From the NCBI GenBank assembly GCA_016793585.1, contig JAEUJR010000840.1:1-5597 (forward strand): a stretch of 5,597 nt of DNA, in the 5' to 3' direction. Position 1 is the stretch's first letter. Every line of letters starts with the position of its first letter. This document shows positions 1 to 5,577 of the stretch, piece after piece. Below the pieces are notes generated by a model that saw nothing but the letters and a program-made list of their open reading frames with translations, searched no databases and was not told the DNA's origin. The position numbers and the translations under genes were made by a program. The stretch comes from Archangium sp. GTDB lineage: Bacteria > Myxococcota > Myxococcia > Myxococcales > Myxococcaceae.

Positions 1-1
1 C

Positions 2-217
2 GAGGCGCTCAAGACGCACTACCCCGAATACCTGATGCCGCAGGTGGTGCGGCAGTGCACGCGGTTCGCGCAGGCCTCGAGTGAGGGCATGCCGATCTTC
101 GCGTTCGACCGTGACTCGAAGGGCGCCAGCGACGTGCAGGCGCTCATCGACGCAGTGATTGGGCGACTCGAGAAGAGCGCCAAGGTGGAGCCGCCGGTGG
201 AAGCGAAGTCGGCGTGA
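2..217 (+). CDS. pomZ: ParA/MinD-family ATPase, C-terminal end (probable PomZ), partial
   Basis: Only the last 71 codons are in the window; the reading frame is open from base 2 and ends with TGA at 215-217. The Walker motifs lie upstream and are not visible. What is seen is the typical end of a ParA-type ATPase: a segment reading TRFAQASSEGMPIFAFDRDS, then KGASDVQALIDAVIGRL, matching the family pattern of a helix, 'G-x-PI-x-x-(Y/F)D', 'S-K-GA' and a closing amphipathic helix. The last 12 or so residues (KVEPPVEAKSA) are a short disordered tail. ParA ATPases bind DNA non-specifically as ATP dimers and move cargo over the nucleoid. The gene directly downstream looks like PomX, the known partner and ATPase activator of PomZ in Myxococcus xanthus, where the two genes are neighbours. 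I therefore infer PomZ rather than the chromosome-segregation ParA, whose partner gene would be parB. Family assignment is firm; the PomZ identity rests mostly on the neighbour. Confidence 0.8.
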   Translation, partial: EALKTHYPEYLMPQVVRQCTRFAQASSEGMPIFAFDRDSKGASDVQALIDAVIGRLEKSAKVEPPVEAKSA

Positions 218-229
218 AGACGATTCTCT

Positions 230-234
230 GGAGG
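230..234 (+). promoter_or_regulatory. Ribosome binding site of pomX
   Basis: GGAGG lies 8 bases upstream of the ATG at 243, inside the 25-base gap after the pomZ stop. It decides the start of the next gene. The frame is open further upstream, to 159, but those extra codons overlap the end of the ATPase gene and have no such site. The short gap and lack of a terminator imply one transcript for both genes. Confidence 0.8.
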
Positions 235-242
235 ACACACGC

Positions 243-1361
243 ATGAAGAAGGCATTCGACGCGAACGTCTCGCGGGCCCGCCCGAAGCTGAGGCTGGGCG
301 CCATGCTGGGCACGACCGAGGCTCCCTCGATCTCGCAAGAGACGGTGGAGTCGCTCGCGCAGGCCGTCGCGCAGGAGCCGGTGATTCCTTCGCGTGAGGA
401 GCCGGTCGATCTCTCGCAGGCGCTCAAGGCGAAGCTCACCGCGCGCGCGTTCAAGCCGACCGCCGCCGAGGTGTTGTCGTCGGCCCTGCAGACCGAAGCA
501 CCCGCGCCCGTCGCACAGGTGGCGGTCGTCGAGGCGGTTCAGCCGGTCGTCACGCCCTTGAAGGCTGTCGAAGCCGTGCAAGCTCCGGAGGTCGTCATGG
601 CGCAGCCGAAGCCCGTCGTCGTCACGTCCACCGTGAAGGCCGCCGTCGAGGCACCTGCCGAGGTGCGTGAAGTGCAGACGGCTCCAATCGAGGCGCCGAT
701 GCCCGACGCGACCGATCGCCGCGAGAAGCTGCGCGAGCGCCTCAAGGCCGTGCGTGAGAACCCGCGCCCCGAGCCGCTGCCCGAGACCGTCGCCGAAGCG
801 GGTGTGCTGGCCGTCGAGCGCATCGCGGCGCTGCAGAGCGAGCTGGCGAAGACGCGCGCGATGAACCTCGCGCTGTCGCAAGATCTCGAGGCCGCCCGCC
901 GTCAGGCCGAGCGCGCCACCGAAGAGGCCCGCCTGCGCATGGACGAAGCGCGCCGCCTGTCGGCCGAGATGGAGGGCCGCGTCACCCTGCTCGCCGACCT
1001 CGAGAAGGAGCTCGCGTCGCTCGAGGGCGAGCGCAACGAAGCGCTGCTCGCGCTGCAGGAGTCGCGTCAGGCCATCGAGGCCGGTGAGCTCGAGAAGCAC
1101 GAGCTGCGGGAGTCGCTCAGCGCGAAGGATCAGGAGCTCGAGGCGTCGCTGCAGGAAGAAGAGCGGCTGGCGAGCGAGCTCGAGGCCGCCCACGAGGCGA
1201 TGGGTGGCCTGCGCCGCTCGGCCGATGCGCTCAAGAGCGAGCGCGACACGCTGGCACGCCAGGTGTCTGACCTGACGAAGGAGCGCGCCGAATTGCTCGA
1301 GGCCCGCAAGGCGCTCGAGGCCGTGCACCGTGCGCTCGCGAAGGCCTCTGCCCTCGCGTGA
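243..1361 (+). CDS. pomX: PomX-like coiled-coil cell-division positioning protein
   Basis: This 372-residue protein has three visible parts. Residues 1-23 are a basic peptide (MKKAFDANVSRARPKLRLGA). Residues 24-180 are a low-complexity linker rich in Pro, Ala, Val and Glu, with a basic segment at 159-176 (RREKLRERLKAVRENPRP). Residues 181-366 form one long heptad-type coiled coil rich in Glu, Arg, Leu and Ala, without Pro or Cys. From published work, M. xanthus PomX (about 400 residues) has the same layout: an Ala/Pro-rich N-terminal half and a coiled-coil C-terminal half that self-assembles. A short N-terminal peptide with essential Lys and Arg residues stimulates the PomZ ATPase. Here the candidates are K15 and R17. 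Position right after a ParA-type gene supports the call. The expected role is as cytoplasmic scaffold of the Pom cluster that marks midcell for FtsZ. The start is set by GGAGG 8 bases upstream. The main alternative is another coiled-coil partner of a ParA-like ATPase; coiled coils alone are poor evidence of orthology. Confidence 0.75.
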   Translation: MKKAFDANVSRARPKLRLGAMLGTTEAPSISQETVESLAQAVAQEPVIPSREEPVDLSQALKAKLTARAFKPTAAEVLSSALQTEAPAPVAQVAVVEAVQPVVTPLKAVEAVQAPEVVMAQPKPVVVTSTVKAAVEAPAEVREVQTAPIEAPMPDATDRREKLRERLKAVRENPRPEPLPETVAEAGVLAVERIAALQSELAKTRAMNLALSQDLEAARRQAERATEEARLRMDEARRLSAEMEGRVTLLADLEKELASLEGERNEALLALQESRQAIEAGELEKHELRESLSAKDQELEASLQEEERLASELEAAHEAMGGLRRSADALKSERDTLARQVSDLTKERAELLEARKALEAVHRALAKASALA

Positions 1362-1501
1362 CGTCGGACTCGGAGCAGTTCGCGCAGACGCTGCGAGCGC
1401 CGCTCCAGGCCAATGTTCCCATCGCGTCGGGCGCGGTTTGCACAATGAGCGCGCGCTCGCTGAACGACCTCGAACGGCCCGACAGCAACGGCACTGGTGA
1501 C
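1362..1501. other. Convergent intergenic gap without recognisable signals
   Basis: These 140 bases lie between the ends of pomX and the vapC remnant. There is a perfect 12-base palindrome, GAGCGCGCGCTC, at 1447-1458, but it has no loop and no T-run on either side, so I do not call it a terminator. An open frame that begins at a GTG overlapping the pomX stop (1358) runs through the gap, but it gives no recognisable protein and continues antisense into the toxin remnant. Confidence 0.5.
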
Positions 1502-1826
1502 TCAGCGGAGCCAGTTCTCGACCTTCAGCCCCTCGATTCGCGCGAAGTGCTTCACGTGGCCGGTGACGAGCACGGCTCAAGGTGATCGCGCCGATGCGCA
1601 GCTCGGCCTCGGCCACCACTGCGCCCCGCGTCTCGAGCCTCGCACGCAGCGGCCCGTAGACCCGTGCCGCTGCCTCGTCGAACGGAAGTACCTGCATGCT
1701 CGCGAGGGCCGCGAGCGCACGGTCGAGCAGGTTCAGTCGAGCTGCCTTCGACGCGCCGCAACTCGTGGTTCGGGCCAGACGCTCATGCAACGTCGTGTGA
1801 ACTCGGCTGCGCAGCAACACACTCAC
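1502..1826 (-). pseudogene. vapC: Decayed VapC-type PIN-domain toxin
   Basis: An intact VapC is an RNase of about 130 residues that needs a cluster of conserved acidic residues to bind a metal ion. The remnant starts at GTG 1826 (VSVLLRSRV), continues with HERLARTTS, then GASKAARLNLLDRALA, LASMQVLPFDEAAARVYGPL and RARLETRGAVVAEAELRIGA. It then leaves the frame near 1573-1580 and ends in another frame with VLVTGHVKHFARIEGLKVEN-WLR and TGA at 1502-1504. These pieces align in order with the family: the evlpFd..AA..Y segment, the 'D-L-x-I-A' helix, and the VT-x-x-x-x-x-F...GL.v..W end. Damage is clear. The first catalytic Asp after the opening LL is absent. The stretch before GASK that carries the conserved Glu is missing. 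The Asp of 'DLxIA' reads Glu. The frameshift is equivalent to +1 or -2. The span of 325 bases is well short of the usual 390 or so. I infer an inactive toxin relic. Confidence 0.75.
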
Positions 1827-2070
1827 CACCGGCGCTTCTTGTCCTTGCGACGGCTCTTCACGACCTCGTCGAGCATCTCGCCAAACCGTGGAGCGTCCAC
1901 GAACGCTCCAACCAGGCCCAGCCCGCAGGCCGGGAGGCATCGACCGGCACGAGCACCGCGACGGGTCTGCCGCGCTTCTCGATGACGACCGAGCGTCCGT
2001 TCGTTCGCACCTCGCCGCCAACCTGCGCGAGGTTGGCCTTCAAATGAGCGATGCTCACCGATTTCGTCAT
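1823..2070 (-). pseudogene. Phd/YefM-family antitoxin, frameshifted
   Basis: From ATG at 2070, preceded by AGAGG at 2076-2080, the frame gives MTKSVSIAHLKANLAQV, then VVIEKRGRPVAVLVPVD. This is the classic Phd/YefM N-terminal fold (residues 1-45), which dimerises and binds its own operator. After about residue 48 the frame drifts into unrelated sequence and stops at TGA 1858-1860 (70 residues). In the frame one base away, the expected end of such an antitoxin is present: VGAFVDAPRFGEMLDEVVKS then RRKDKKRRW and TGA at 1823-1825. Restoring a single missing base, probably between about 1890 and 1935, gives an 82-residue protein. That TGA overlaps the GTG of the toxin remnant as GTGA. The DNA-binding part could still be made, but the toxin-binding tail in the original frame is lost. 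A sequencing or assembly error is possible, but the toxin next to it is independently damaged, which favours true decay. Confidence 0.75.
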
Positions 2071-2115
2071 GATGACCTCTTCGGAACCGTCGCCGCCATC
2101 GCGACCGTCGTGCAG
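2071..2115. other. Short gap between hydrolase gene and antitoxin remnant
   Basis: These 45 bases separate the end of the five-gene operon from the antitoxin start on the same strand. They contain the antitoxin ribosome binding site (AGAGG at 2076-2080). I see no clear -10/-35 pair and no terminator hairpin with a T-run, so read-through from the operon into the toxin-antitoxin remnant is possible. Confidence 0.4.
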
Positions 2116-2814
2116 TCAGCGGGTGCTCCGCGAGAGCCAGGCGCGCACCGCGTCGACCATCGGCGTCGTGACTTCGTGCGCGGCGTCGAAGGAGCGGAAC
2201 TCCACTTCGTAGCCAGCGCGCGTCAGCACCTCGTTCGTCGTCACGCCATTCTCGTACGGCAAGACCGGGTCGCGCGTGCCGTGCAGCACCAACACGCGGG
2301 GCCGCTTCCTGACGCCCGCCACCGGCTTCAACTCAGGCAGCGTGCGACCGCTGATCAACACCGCGCCGCTGATCAACTCCGGCTCGCTGAGCGCCACGGC
2401 CTCGCTGAGAATCGCGCCCTGACTGAAGCCGAGCAGGGTGATTCGTTCGGCGTCGATGCCTGGGTCCTCCCTCAGCGCCCGAACGAACTCGACGATACGA
2501 ACGCGCGACCGTTCGGCCTCGGCGGCGTCGTGCACCGGCCCCTGCGGCGTGAACTGCACGGGAAACCAGCTGAACGAGTTCGGGCCGCGAACGAGGGGCG
2601 CACGCAGCCCGATGACGACCGCCTCGGGCGCGACGAACTGGCCAAGCTGAAACAGGTCGCGCTCGTTGGAGCCAAGCCCGTGCAGCACGACGAGCGCCGG
2701 CGCCTTCCCTGCCCTGGCCTCGGAGCGAACCGACTCCAGCAACGGCTGCGTCGGAGCGGGGGCCGGCTTGCGGCACGCGAGCACCAGGAGCACCAACAGC
2801 CACGAGCGCCTCAT
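2116..2814 (-). CDS. Alpha/beta hydrolase, phospholipase/carboxylesterase family, probable lipoprotein
   Basis: This 232-residue protein begins with a charged MRRS, a hydrophobic stretch and a Cys at 14 (LLVLLVLAC), followed by RKPAPAP, which resembles a lipoprotein signal with a Pro-rich tether; the Leu at -2 is not ideal. The catalytic domain follows. HGLGSN (45-50) supplies the oxyanion-hole region, GFSQG (129-133) holds the nucleophile Ser131, HGTRDPVLP holds Asp182, and AAHEVT holds His213. The order and the 'GFSQG' elbow fit the Abhydrolase_2 (phospholipase/carboxylesterase) family, which cleaves short-chain or lysophospholipid esters; the true substrate is not readable. The triad is complete, so it should be active, probably at the envelope. 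I chose ATG 2814 because it overlaps the upstream stop as ATGA. A GTG three codons earlier (2823) is the alternative. It is the last gene of the five-gene operon. Confidence 0.85.
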   Translation of the reverse strand: MRRSWLLVLLVLACRKPAPAPTQPLLESVRSEARAGKAPALVVLHGLGSNERDLFQLGQFVAPEAVVIGLRAPLVRGPNSFSWFPVQFTPQGPVHDAAEAERSRVRIVEFVRALREDPGIDAERITLLGFSQGAILSEAVALSEPELISGAVLISGRTLPELKPVAGVRKRPRVLVLHGTRDPVLPYENGVTTNEVLTRAGYEVEFRSFDAAHEVTTPMVDAVRAWLSRSTR

Positions 2815-3203
2815 CGTCCCCACCGCTCGACCGTACAGTCATCGAGGTTCCACGTCGCCGTACCCACGACGGTCACGGTGCGCGGCTTCAGCTCGAGGTA
2901 CCACTCCACGTCCATCGCGAGCGACACCATGGGCAGCTCGGCGCGCCCGCACGAGGTGCCATCGGCTTTGAAGATCTCCAGGAAGCCAGGCTTGTCGCTC
3001 CCCGAACCGGGCGCCCGCATGATCAGCGACTGATACGGCTGCGTCGTCACCACCCCGATGAAGCCCGCGTCGGGAATGTCGAACCGCGTGTACTCCTGTC
3101 GGCTGACGAGAAACGCGCCAACCGACACCACGAACGTCATCACTGCGAGGGCAGCGAGCAGCACCCCCGGCACCAGCAACGAGCGCGGCTTCGACGGGCT
3201 CAC
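2811..3203 (-). CDS. Small single-span membrane protein of unknown function
   Basis: This 130-residue protein is not one I recognise. Residues 1-8 are short and basic, residues 9-34 form one strong transmembrane helix (LLVPGVLLAALAVMTFVVSV and on), and the remaining 95 residues should lie outside the cytoplasm. That part is predicted rich in beta strands (VGVVTTQPYQ-like and RTVTVVGTATWNL segments) and holds two Cys, at 85 and 123, that could form a disulfide. The start is GTG, overlapping the stop of the upstream protease gene as GTGA, and its own stop overlaps the downstream hydrolase start as ATGA. This double overlap is the best evidence that it is a real gene and is translated together with its neighbours. 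It may be an accessory or anchor for one of the exported enzymes, but nothing in the sequence shows this directly. Confidence 0.75.
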   Translation of the reverse strand: MSPSKPRSLLVPGVLLAALAVMTFVVSVGAFLVSRQEYTRFDIPDAGFIGVVTTQPYQSLIMRAPGSGSDKPGFLEIFKADGTSCGRAELPMVSLAMDVEWYLELKPRTVTVVGTATWNLDDCTVERWGR

Positions 3204-4063
3204 TTCTTCGGCTTCGAGGCCGGGAGTGGCGGCAACGTCTGCCGAATGGTCTCGAGCGCCTCCACTCGCTTCGAGGCGGGCGGGTGCGGCACCGACAACC
3301 CATCGAGCGTCGGGAGCGCAGCGGCGTACTCACGCACGTCGAAGCCCGAGTCGTGCACCCACCTGGCGGCCTGCGCATCGGCCAACCGCTCGTCCTCCTG
3401 CGTCGCCTGGCCCTTCACCCAGTAGCCATGGCTCGTCAGCGCATCGACCAGCAGGTTGGCCATCAGCACGAACGACGCGTCGCCGGGGTCGAGGGCGAAC
3501 TCGCCGTTCATGAGCTGGTTGCTCGCGCTCACCGTCGACTTCGTCAGCTCCTGCACCTGGCAGCGGAGCTCGTTCTGTTCACGAAGGACGTCGAGCGCAT
3601 CGTTGGCCACGACGTGCGCGACCTCGTGCGCCACCACGCCCGCCAGCGCGCCGTCGCTCTTCACGGCCGCCAGCAGCCCACGCGTCACGAACACGGTCGC
3701 GGGCGGAACCGAGAAGGAGTCGACCTTCGCCTCGTCGACGACCAGCACCTGCCAGGGCCGCGCGGGCACTCTCGCCAGCAGCACGTTCGCCACCCGGCTC
3801 AGGCGAGCGTCGGCGCTGGTGGCCCTGTGTCGAAGCCATACGGCCTCTGACCTTGCCCCGATGCCCTGCACCTCGGCGTCGGTGAAGACCTGCGAGCGCT
3901 TCGCCAGGCAGGCCTTCTGCAGCGCCAGCAGTGTCTCCTGCTGGGCTGCGAGCTCGGCCGTCGAGGTGGGTCGCCGGGCCTCGTCGGCACGTATCGACGA
4001 CTCGAGGCTCGGTCGACACGCGCACGCCAATGCCATCACCGACACCAGCGTGCTCCGGGTCAT
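3200..4063 (-). CDS. M48-family zinc metalloprotease, exported (second of two paralogues)
   Basis: This 287-residue protein opens with a signal sequence (MTRSTLVSVMALACAC); Cys14 or Cys16 could be a lipid anchor, though neither lipobox is ideal. A helical, Gln/Ala-rich stretch covers about 35-60. The protease core follows: DSFSVPPATVFVTRGLLAAV (115-134), the zinc motif HEVAH (146-150), and the third ligand in ERLAD (Glu225, Asp229), the family's 'ExxAD' pattern. Near the end HPPASKR (260-266) matches the conserved 'HP' motif of M48 peptidases. All zinc ligands are present, so it should be active. Relatives such as BepA and LoiP act on outer-membrane or periplasmic proteins. The core is clearly related to the upstream M48 gene but strongly diverged, including a Cys-containing segment after the zinc helix (LREQNELRCQV). 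ATG 4063 is supported by GAGGAG at 4069-4074. The gap from the upstream stop is 12 bases. Confidence 0.9.
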   Translation of the reverse strand: MTRSTLVSVMALACACRPSLESSIRADEARRPTSTAELAAQQETLLALQKACLAKRSQVFTDAEVQGIGARSEAVWLRHRATSADARLSRVANVLLARVPARPWQVLVVDEAKVDSFSVPPATVFVTRGLLAAVKSDGALAGVVAHEVAHVVANDALDVLREQNELRCQVQELTKSTVSASNQLMNGEFALDPGDASFVLMANLLVDALTSHGYWVKGQATQEDERLADAQAARWVHDSGFDVREYAAALPTLDGLSVPHPPASKRVEALETIRQTLPPLPASKPKK

Positions 4064-4068
4064 GCGCG

Positions 4069-4074
4069 CTCCTC
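4069..4074 (-). promoter_or_regulatory. Ribosome binding site of second M48 gene
   Basis: Read on the minus strand this is GAGGAG, 5 bases before the ATG at 4063. It lies in the 12-base gap after the preceding stop codon and fixes the start. It is the only junction inside the operon without a start/stop overlap, and the only one with a near-consensus site of its own. Confidence 0.7.
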
Positions 4075-4075
4075 G

Positions 4076-5101
4076 CTACTTCTTCACGGCCTTCGCGACG
4101 GGGTCGAGCGCCGGCGCCTTGAGGCCCGCCGACCAGTCCGCGTAGTCCTTCTTGAGCGGCTCGAGCTTGGCGATGCGCGCCTTGTTCGAGGGGTGGTGCC
4201 CGAAGAAGCCGGCGTCGGGCAGCTTCGCGAGCAGCTTCTCGAACTCGTTCGGGTCGTAGCCCGAGAACACCAGCAGCTCGTAGGCGATGGCGTCGGCCTT
4301 GTGCTCGAACTCAGGCCCGAGCGCGACGTTCACGATGCTGTCTGCGGCCTTGTCCGAGACCGCGACGATGAAGTCTGCGCTGGCCTTGTTGATGTCGATT
4401 CGGCCTGCAGACAGCAGTGACTCGACGTCGCTCACGAAGCTGCTCGAGACGGCGTCCTTCACCTCGCTGAGCCCTTCCTTGCTGAGGAGCGCGGTCACGC
4501 ACGCGCCCGCCTTCGCCGAGGTGTACGCCTTCATCGCGTGGCGCTCGGTCACGTGACCGACCTCGTGAGCGAGCACGGCGGCGAGCTGGGCCTCGTTCTC
4601 GACGGCGGCAATCATGCCGGTGGTGATGAACACGTAACCACCGGGAGCGGAGAACGCGTTCGGCGTGTCGGACTCGAGCACGACGAAGGTCCAGTCGAGG
4701 CCGGGCCGCGCCGACGACGCAGCGAGCGTCTTGCCGATGCGGTTCACATAGGTCGTGAGGTCGGTCTTCGGGCCCTTGCCGGGCTTCGGCTTCACGCCTG
4801 CCTGAGGCATCGCGCTCGCGAGGTCGGGCGAGAGCTCGATGTACACGCCAGTCGTGCGCTCGGCGAGATTGAGCGCCACGGCCCCACCAATGCCCGTCTC
4901 TTCTTCGTACGTGGGCTGCTGCTTCTCGATGGCGTCGCAGCGCTTCTTCTGCGCGTCGATCGCCTTGGCGCGCCGATTGAGTTCGTCTGCGCCCGACGCC
5001 ACGCCGCGAACGTCTCCGCGGCCGACGGCGTTCACGGTGCGTTGCAGCGCCGCGCAACCACCCACCGCCAACACGCACGCCACGATGAGTGCCTTCTTCA
5101 C
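4076..5101 (-). CDS. M48-family zinc metalloprotease, lipoprotein (first of two paralogues)
   Basis: This 341-residue protein starts with a good lipoprotein signal: MKKALIVACVLAVGGC, with Cys16 as the lipid anchor. Residues about 20-60 are helical and charged, followed by a glycine-rich stretch (GIGGAVALN). The core holds NAFSAPGGYVFITTGMIAAV (148-167), the zinc motif HEVGH (179-183), a long variable helical insert (about 195-258), and the third zinc ligand in EHKAD (Glu266, Asp270), with AYELLVFSGYDP after it. HHPS at 302-305 is the usual C-terminal His-Pro motif of the family. All catalytic positions are present. Known lipoprotein or periplasmic M48 enzymes degrade or assist folding of envelope proteins; the substrate here is unknown. 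Anchor at the outer membrane is inferred: residue +2 is Ala, not Asp. The start is GTG, overlapping the upstream stop as GTGA, which implies coupled translation. The C-terminus is a short Ala/Lys-rich tail (DPVAKAVKK). Confidence 0.92.
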   Translation of the reverse strand: MKKALIVACVLAVGGCAALQRTVNAVGRGDVRGVASGADELNRRAKAIDAQKKRCDAIEKQQPTYEEETGIGGAVALNLAERTTGVYIELSPDLASAMPQAGVKPKPGKGPKTDLTTYVNRIGKTLAASSARPGLDWTFVVLESDTPNAFSAPGGYVFITTGMIAAVENEAQLAAVLAHEVGHVTERHAMKAYTSAKAGACVTALLSKEGLSEVKDAVSSSFVSDVESLLSAGRIDINKASADFIVAVSDKAADSIVNVALGPEFEHKADAIAYELLVFSGYDPNEFEKLLAKLPDAGFFGHHPSNKARIAKLEPLKKDYADWSAGLKAPALDPVAKAVKK

Positions 5102-5577
5102 TTGGCACCGCCCTTCGACTCCACCACGACACTCGCAGCGACGCCCTCGGCGGTCGCGATGCCCTTCACCAGCTCGGCCTTCGTCTGCTTCTTGCCGGCC
5201 GCCTTCAACGCCGCTTCGTTGAGGGCCTTGGTGGCCGCGCCCGACGAGGCGAACGCCTTGCCGTCGATGGGAGCGCCGTTGTCGCGCGCGAGCAGCTCGG
5301 CCTGCGGCTTCGACGGCGAGAGGTTCGTCTGCAGCGTGAAGCCCTTCACCTTGCCCGTGTCGATGGCGTGGAAGGTCTTGTTCTTCTCGTCGGCGCCGTT
5401 CCAGGTCACCTCTTCACCGGGCTGCAGCGTGCCGACGACCTTCCCCTTCGCGTCGGCCTTGTCGAGCACTTTGGTGTCCTTCGACTTGATGTACAGCTTG
5501 CCGCCCTTCGAGACGGCGAGGGCCGGCGACGCCACCAGACAGCAGGCGACGGCCAGGCGAATGAGTCGTTGCGTCAT
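5098..5577 (-). CDS. Secreted SH3-like domain protein
   Basis: This 159-residue protein has a cleavable signal peptide at 1-21 (LAVACCLVASPALA, with cleavage likely after ALA). Residues about 26-86 read KLYIKSKDTKVLDKADAKGK, then VVGTLQPGEEVTWNG and KVKGFTLQTNLS. This is the pattern of bacterial SH3-like domains ('v....L.v...p......v..l..G..v.v' followed by 'G.v'), which in exported proteins often bind peptidoglycan or other partners. The last 65 residues are Ala/Lys-rich and probably partly helical, with no motif I recognise. ATG 5577 is supported by GGAG at 5586-5589, 8 bases upstream. The stop overlaps the GTG of the following M48 gene as GTGA. It is the first gene of the operon visible here; the promoter must lie beyond the window edge or further upstream genes exist. 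The SH3 assignment is from pattern and moderate in strength. Confidence 0.8.
   Translation of the reverse strand: MTQRLIRLAVACCLVASPALAVSKGGKLYIKSKDTKVLDKADAKGKVVGTLQPGEEVTWNGADEKNKTFHAIDTGKVKGFTLQTNLSPSKPQAELLARDNGAPIDGKAFASSGAATKALNEAALKAAGKKQTKAELVKGIATAEGVAASVVVESKGGAK

Noticed and set aside
1447..1458. Perfect palindrome GAGCGCGCGCTC as a terminator or operator.
   Set aside because: No loop, no T-run, and such CG-rich palindromes are common by chance at this base composition.
1358..1585. A 75-codon open frame starting at a GTG that overlaps the pomX stop as GTGA.
   Set aside because: The overlap resembles coupled genes, but the product shows no motif and its second part is antisense to the toxin remnant, which explains the sequence better.
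144..2021. A 625-codon open frame on the minus strand covering all of pomX in antisense.
   Set aside because: It arises from the codon bias of pomX on the other strand; its product over that region is a Leu/Arg/Gly-rich shadow. Only the part at 1573-1826 has meaning, as the toxin remnant.
1888..3033. A 381-codon open frame on the plus strand.
   Set aside because: It runs antisense to the hydrolase and membrane protein genes, gives a His/Arg/Gln-rich low-complexity product and has no motif; the opposite strand has a complete catalytic triad and coupled starts.
3284..4145. Plus-strand open frames of 188 and 229 codons opposite the second M48 gene.
   Set aside because: Both are antisense shadows without recognisable domains; the minus strand shows HEVAH and ERLAD in frame.
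4311..5132. A 273-codon minus-strand frame overlapping the first M48 gene in another frame.
   Set aside because: Arg-rich product typical of an out-of-frame read of GC-rich coding DNA; the other frame holds the lipobox and zinc motif.
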